Origin: an uncultured Bacteroidales bacterium | GTDB lineage: Bacteria > Bacteroidota > Bacteroidia > Bacteroidales > Marinilabiliaceae | Reading direction: 5' to 3' | DNA: 37,348 bases | NCBI GenBank assembly: GCA_937892255.1 | Contig: CALAUL010000074.1 | Span: 1-37,348, forward strand | In this document: in pieces, positions 34,105 to 37,348 of the stretch | How positions within the stretch are numbered: the stretch's first letter is position 1 | Layout of the letters: each line of letters opens with the position of its first letter | Notes under the pieces: generated by a model | Seen by the model: the letters and a program-made list of their open reading frames with translations, nothing else | Database searches by the model: none | What the model was told of the DNA's origin: nothing | Made by a program: the position numbers and the translations under genes

Positions 34105-34434
34105 GAGTTTATTTGTTTTTTGGTCGGCCAAAAGTAATAAGTAGGAATGTCAGTTGAAAAAAATAATGTCGATTGGTCGATAAAAAAAACGTTCGTCAAC
34201 TTAAATGTGCTATTCGTCACTTTTATCTATGCTTATTTTTTGCTATTTGGAGCGACAGATTGTTTGAATTGCATGTAAATGCTTGTGTTTTGCATTTGGA
34301 AGATAAAAAGTATGATTGTTCTATCTGTTCAAGCATGAGAATTTGTAGTTATTCTATGAGAGTCTATTTGTTTTATAATTGTTGTGTTCGACTTGAATCT
34401 TCGTTGTTCCGATAACAGGTTCTATCTTTACTCC
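34105..34434. other. Intergenic region upstream of the yfiR-like gene
   Basis: No gene is supported here. A minus-strand -7-like box TACTTTTG (34136-34129) lies 24 bp before the yfiR-like ATG. A short inverted repeat AAATGC/GCATTT (34277-34282, 34292-34297) has no T tract. I see no clear terminator for the transporter gene that ends at 34435. Confidence 0.5.
34129..34136 (-). promoter_or_regulatory. Probable -7 box for the yfiR-like/TonB receptor operon
   Basis: TACTTTTG on the minus strand matches TAnnTTTG and is 24 bp before the ATG at 34104. An imperfect TTTC lies roughly 20 bp upstream in the -33 position. Confidence 0.5.
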
Positions 34435-35694
34435 TTATATGTTGGATTTTTCGTTTTTAAAGAGTATTGCAAACAAAAAGCAAACGCATGCTGCATAAAA
34501 AGCGAAAATCATCCATGAGTAACGCCATCCGGACAAAATGAGGGTTGTGTCTGTCTCTGAGTATACAAAGTGGTTTACCACCAATTGAGCGCATAGAGTT
34601 CCAAAAGTTGCTCCCAATCCATTGGTCATCAGCATAAATAAGCCTTGAGCACTTGACCGTGCAGAAGGGTCGGTCTTCTTGTCGACAAAAAGAGAACCGG
34701 AAATGTTGAAGAAGTCAAAAGCTATGCCATATACAATCATGGATAATATAAGGCTCAGTACACCGGGAAATCCTGGGTTGCCTACAGCAAAAAGTCCAAA
34801 TCTAAAAAACCAGGCTATCATTGACATCAGCATAACGTTTTTGATGCCGAAGCGTTGCAAGGCAAAAGGTATGAGTAGAATGCATAATGTCTCTGATATT
34901 TGAGAGAGAGAAATTAGTATGTTGGCATGTTGAACAAAAAAAGAGTCGGTATATGTCTCGTCAATGGCAAATGCAGATATGTATGGATTGGCATAGCTAT
35001 TGGTGATTTGCAACGAGGCTCCGAGGAGCATTGAGAAAATAAAGAATAATCTCATTTCCGAGTTCTTGAGCAGTGCAAAAGATTTAAGTCCGAATAAATC
35101 TTTCGCAGATGTTGTGCTTTCTTTGAGAGTGGGGCAATGAGGCAGAGTGAATGTGTATAATGTCAAGATTAATCCCAAAATGCCTGACGCATAGAATTGA
35201 GACGAGGTGTGCTGTAATCCTAACAAGTCGACAATCCACATAGAGACGATAAATCCTATAGTTCCAAATACACGAATAGGGGGGAAGTCCTTTATCGTGT
35301 CAAGACCAGCTTTTTCGAGAGCTGTGTAAGAGACGGAATTAGACAGAGCGTATGTGGGCATATAAAGGGCGACAGCAATGGAGTACATAGGAAATATGTC
35401 TCTAAAAGTTACCGTCTCTCTGAGAGAAGAGCCTATGTAGCCTATATACAACATAGCCAAAGCCGAACACAGATGGCATAGGCCCAACAAACGTTGAGCC
35501 GGCACCCACCTATCTGCTATTAAGCCCATGATGGCAGGCATAAATATTGAGACAATCCCCTGCACAGAGTAAAACCAACCAATGTTTTCACCTAAGCCCA
35601 CTTTACTAAGATATCCGCCCATAGATGTCAAGTATGCACCCCATACGGCGAATTGTAGCCAGCTCATTATTATTAATCGTGTCTTAATGCTCAT
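34435..35694 (-). CDS. Nucleoside permease-like MFS transporter (NupG family)
   Basis: This 419-aa protein has about 12 membrane helices and resembles the nucleoside:H+ symporter branch of the major facilitator superfamily (NupG/XapB). The N-terminal S-W-L-Q-F-A-V-W-G-A-Y-L and the later F-P-P-I-R-V-F-G-T-I-G-F-I segment are typical. The G-L-I-A-D-R-W loop between helices 2 and 3 is the MFS signature. It starts 65 bp after purN in the same direction and is probably cotranscribed, which would pair nucleoside uptake with purine synthesis. Substrate range cannot be set by eye. Confidence 0.88.
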   Translation of the reverse strand: MSIKTRLIIMSWLQFAVWGAYLTSMGGYLSKVGLGENIGWFYSVQGIVSIFMPAIMGLIADRWVPAQRLLGLCHLCSALAMLYIGYIGSSLRETVTFRDIFPMYSIAVALYMPTYALSNSVSYTALEKAGLDTIKDFPPIRVFGTIGFIVSMWIVDLLGLQHTSSQFYASGILGLILTLYTFTLPHCPTLKESTTSAKDLFGLKSFALLKNSEMRLFFIFSMLLGASLQITNSYANPYISAFAIDETYTDSFFVQHANILISLSQISETLCILLIPFALQRFGIKNVMLMSMIAWFFRFGLFAVGNPGFPGVLSLILSMIVYGIAFDFFNISGSLFVDKKTDPSARSSAQGLFMLMTNGLGATFGTLCAQLVVNHFVYSETDTTLILSGWRYSWMIFAFYAACVCFLFAILFKNEKSNI

Positions 35695-35759
35695 AAAGTA
35701 TCAATTTGGACAGAAGGTTCGGTTGGTTAATTACTATTATATTGTGTCCACTGAGTCTT

Positions 35760-36338
35760 TTATGACTTAGAAAGCGAGATTATGTCTTGTTCTATTATCT
35801 TGGGGAACCATTCGTATTCTAAGGCATGTACGCGAGAAGCCAAAGAGTCGGGAGTGTCGTTTGGAAGCACCGGACAAGTCTTTTGGCAAATGATAGCACC
35901 GTCATCGTACTTTTCGTTAATACGATGTATGGTTATTCCACTCTCTTTTTCTCCTGCGGCAATGACAGCTTCGTGAACTTTGTCTCCGTACATTCCCTTC
36001 CCGCCATATTTTGGAAGCAGTGAAGGGTGAATATTGACAATGCGTTCAGAATACATGTCCGTGATAGTAGATGGCAAAAGCCAAAGGAATCCACCGAGTA
36101 CTATATAATATATGTCATATTGTTTGAGAAAGTCAGTGACAACGGAACTGTAGTTCATATCATCGCGCGAAAACACTAAACAAGGAATGTCTAATTTCTC
36201 GGCTCGTTTGATAACGCCGGCGTTGGGATTGTTGCATAAAAAACATGCTACCTTAATCTCGGTGTTGTTTGCAAAATAATTCGTGATATTTTCTGCATTA
36301 GAACCATTGCCTGATGCAAATATTGCTATATTCCTCAT
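35760..36338 (-). CDS. purN: Phosphoribosylglycinamide formyltransferase (PurN)
   Basis: PurN adds a formyl group from 10-formyl-THF to GAR in purine synthesis. The 192-aa protein has the N-terminal A-S-G-N-G-S-N phosphate-binding loop. The catalytic residues are Asn102 and His104 in N-I-H-P-S-L-L-P, and Asp145 in K-Y-D-D-G-A-I-I. It is slightly shorter than E. coli PurN (212 aa). It is divergent from acpP, a neighbourhood common in Bacteroidota, and its 3' neighbour is the nucleoside permease-like gene. Confidence 0.95.
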   Translation of the reverse strand: MRNIAIFASGNGSNAENITNYFANNTEIKVACFLCNNPNAGVIKRAEKLDIPCLVFSRDDMNYSSVVTDFLKQYDIYYIVLGGFLWLLPSTITDMYSERIVNIHPSLLPKYGGKGMYGDKVHEAVIAAGEKESGITIHRINEKYDDGAIICQKTCPVLPNDTPDSLASRVHALEYEWFPKIIEQDIISLSKS

Positions 36339-36427
36339 TATTAATATATTAATGGTAATTATTGTCTTTATCGAAAGTCAAAATAAATAAAAAAAAGAGA
36401 TATAAGGTGCATATTTTCCTATGAAAA

Positions 36428-36459
36428 TTTGAAAAATAGTGAGTAAATCACTTACTTTG
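36428..36459 (+). promoter_or_regulatory. acpP-fabF promoter with an inverted repeat in the spacer
   Basis: TTTG at 36428-36431 and TTACTTTG at 36452-36459 (one mismatch to TAnnTTTG) are 20 bp apart. Between them lies the inverted repeat AGTGA-GTAAA-TCACT (36438-36452), a candidate operator. The acpP ATG is 65 bp downstream of the -7 box. Confidence 0.65.
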
Positions 36460-36523
36460 CAAAGTTGTTTACAAGACAAATAGAGATAAATAATTAATAA
36501 TTACTAACTTAAAATTTAAAGCT

Positions 36524-36760
36524 ATGTCAGAAATAGCACAGAAAGTAACAGCAATCATCGTTGACAAATTAGGTGTTGATGAGTCTGAAGTTAAAATGGA
36601 AGCAAGTTTCACAAATGATCTTGGAGCAGACTCTCTTGACACAGTAGAGCTTATCATGGAGTTCGAGAAGGAGTTTAACGTAACTATTCCGGACGCAGAC
36701 GCAGAAAAGATTGGCACAGTAGGTGACGCTGTTAGCTATATCGAAGCAAACGCACAGTAA
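36524..36760 (+). CDS. acpP: Acyl carrier protein (AcpP)
   Basis: AcpP carries growing acyl chains on a phosphopantetheine arm during fatty acid synthesis. The 78-aa acidic protein has the usual length and the attachment site Ser37 in G-A-D-S-L-D-T-V-E-L. It is followed 28 bp later by fabF in the standard acpP-fabF order. A good Bacteroidota promoter precedes it. Confidence 0.98.
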   Translation: MSEIAQKVTAIIVDKLGVDESEVKMEASFTNDLGADSLDTVELIMEFEKEFNVTIPDADAEKIGTVGDAVSYIEANAQ

Positions 36761-36788
36761 AAAGAACATTCACGTTTAAAAGGATTTT

Positions 36789-37348
36789 ATGGAGTTGAAA
36801 AGAGTAGTAGTTACCGGTTTAGGTGCCATAACACCTCTTGGTAATAACATTGAGGAGACTTGGAAAGGGCTCGTTGATGGAGTAAGTGGTGCTGCCCCTA
36901 TCACTCACTTCGACGCCACCAAATTCAAGACAACGTTTGCATGCGAGGTTAAGAATTTTGACCCCGTACAATATTTCGGCAAGGAAGCACGCAAAATGGA
37001 TCCTTTTACCCAGTTTGCGGCTGTAGCTGTCGAAGAAGCCATCAAGGATTCGAAGCTTGACCTTGACGCTATTGACAAGAACGAAGTTGGCGTTATTTGG
37101 GGAGCGGGAATTGGTGGTATACAGACATTTTTCGAAGAGGTGAAGAATTATGTTGGAGGCGATGGTACTCCTCGCTACAATCCATTCTTTATACCTAAGA
37201 TGATAGCAGATATTGCTCCGGGCCATATCTCTATTAAGTACGGCTTTGGTGGTCCTAACTTTGGAACTGTCTCAGCGTGCGCTTCTTCGACAAATGCTAT
37301 TGCTACTGCCCTCGACCTAATACGTCTTGGAAAAGCAAACGTTATTGT
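36789..37348 (+). CDS. fabF: 3-oxoacyl-ACP synthase II (FabF), 3' end outside the window
   Basis: FabF condenses malonyl-ACP with acyl-ACP in chain elongation. The frame starts at the ATG at 36789 and remains open for 186 codons to the end of the window, so roughly the N-terminal 45 percent is present. The opening R-V-V-V-T-G-L-G-A-I-T-P-L-G and the segment G-A-G-I-G-G are typical. The active-site cysteine is Cys164 in V-S-A-C-A-S-S-T-N. The two histidines of the catalytic triad would lie beyond the window. Confidence 0.97.
   Translation, partial: MELKRVVVTGLGAITPLGNNIEETWKGLVDGVSGAAPITHFDATKFKTTFACEVKNFDPVQYFGKEARKMDPFTQFAAVAVEEAIKDSKLDLDAIDKNEVGVIWGAGIGGIQTFFEEVKNYVGGDGTPRYNPFFIPKMIADIAPGHISIKYGFGGPNFGTVSACASSTNAIATALDLIRLGKANVI

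Noticed and set aside
34173..34415. An 80-codon plus-strand ORF in the gap upstream of the yfiR-like gene
   Set aside because: No recognisable family, no promoter-like box and AT-rich composition typical of non-coding sequence.

Overview
The window is about 37 kb from a member of the Bacteroidota, most likely Bacteroidales. Three things point there. It carries an intact porP-gldK-gldL-gldM-gldN type IX secretion (T9SS) core cluster, which is confined to this phylum. Several genes are preceded by -7 boxes of the Bacteroidota form TAnnTTTG, sometimes with a TTTG-like -33 box. It also encodes Bacteroidota-type proteins such as the short arginine decarboxylase and a TonB-dependent receptor next to a YfiR-like protein. 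Genus or species cannot be set from the sequence alone. I found no rRNA, tRNA, CRISPR array, integrase or transposase; it reads as ordinary chromosome.

Layout. 1-4904 (+): a tightly packed run of mrdA (PBP2, 5' end outside the window), rodA, a YjbR/MmcQ-like gene, a DUF502 membrane protein and tcdA. 4897-7155 (-): a TPR sensor fused to a SpoIIE-type phosphatase. 7231-8118 (+): a peptidase S66 (LD-carboxypeptidase) gene. 8115-9185 (-): a NTP_transf_5 nucleotidyltransferase-like gene. 9186-9637: a repeat-rich gap. 9638-14056 (+): lpxK, a purine nucleoside phosphorylase and topA. 14123-19879 (+): the T9SS core genes, closed by a strong terminator. 20062-25225 (+): galE, a sodium:solute symporter and a secreted GH31 glycosidase. 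25557-26975 (+): arginine decarboxylase with a TTG start. 27100-30325 (-): folE, a LysM lytic transglycosylase and rseP. 30616-34104 (-): a TonB-dependent receptor and a YfiR-like protein. 34435-36338 (-): a NupG-like transporter and purN. 36524 to the end (+): acpP and the 5' part of fabF.

How the genes fit together. Much of the window concerns building and servicing the cell envelope: the elongasome pair PBP2/RodA, peptidoglycan trimming (S66 peptidase, lytic transglycosylase), lipid A (LpxK), fatty acid synthesis (AcpP/FabF), intramembrane proteolysis (RseP) and the T9SS trans-envelope motor. A second theme is purines (PNP, PurN, nucleoside permease, FolE using GTP). A third is sugar handling (GalE, symporter, GH31).

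The least explained structure is non-coding. Three intergenic regions, around 9271-9320, 25244-25282 and 30401-30450, each hold four or five TTTAAA or near-TTTAAA hexamers spaced exactly 11 bp apart. A different 11-bp tandem array (GGTAACTCTGC-like units, 9410-9453) lies about 100 bp from the first. These look like a family of helically phased protein-binding arrays; one covers the region just upstream of a probable rseP -7 box. They are the best candidates here for something undescribed.
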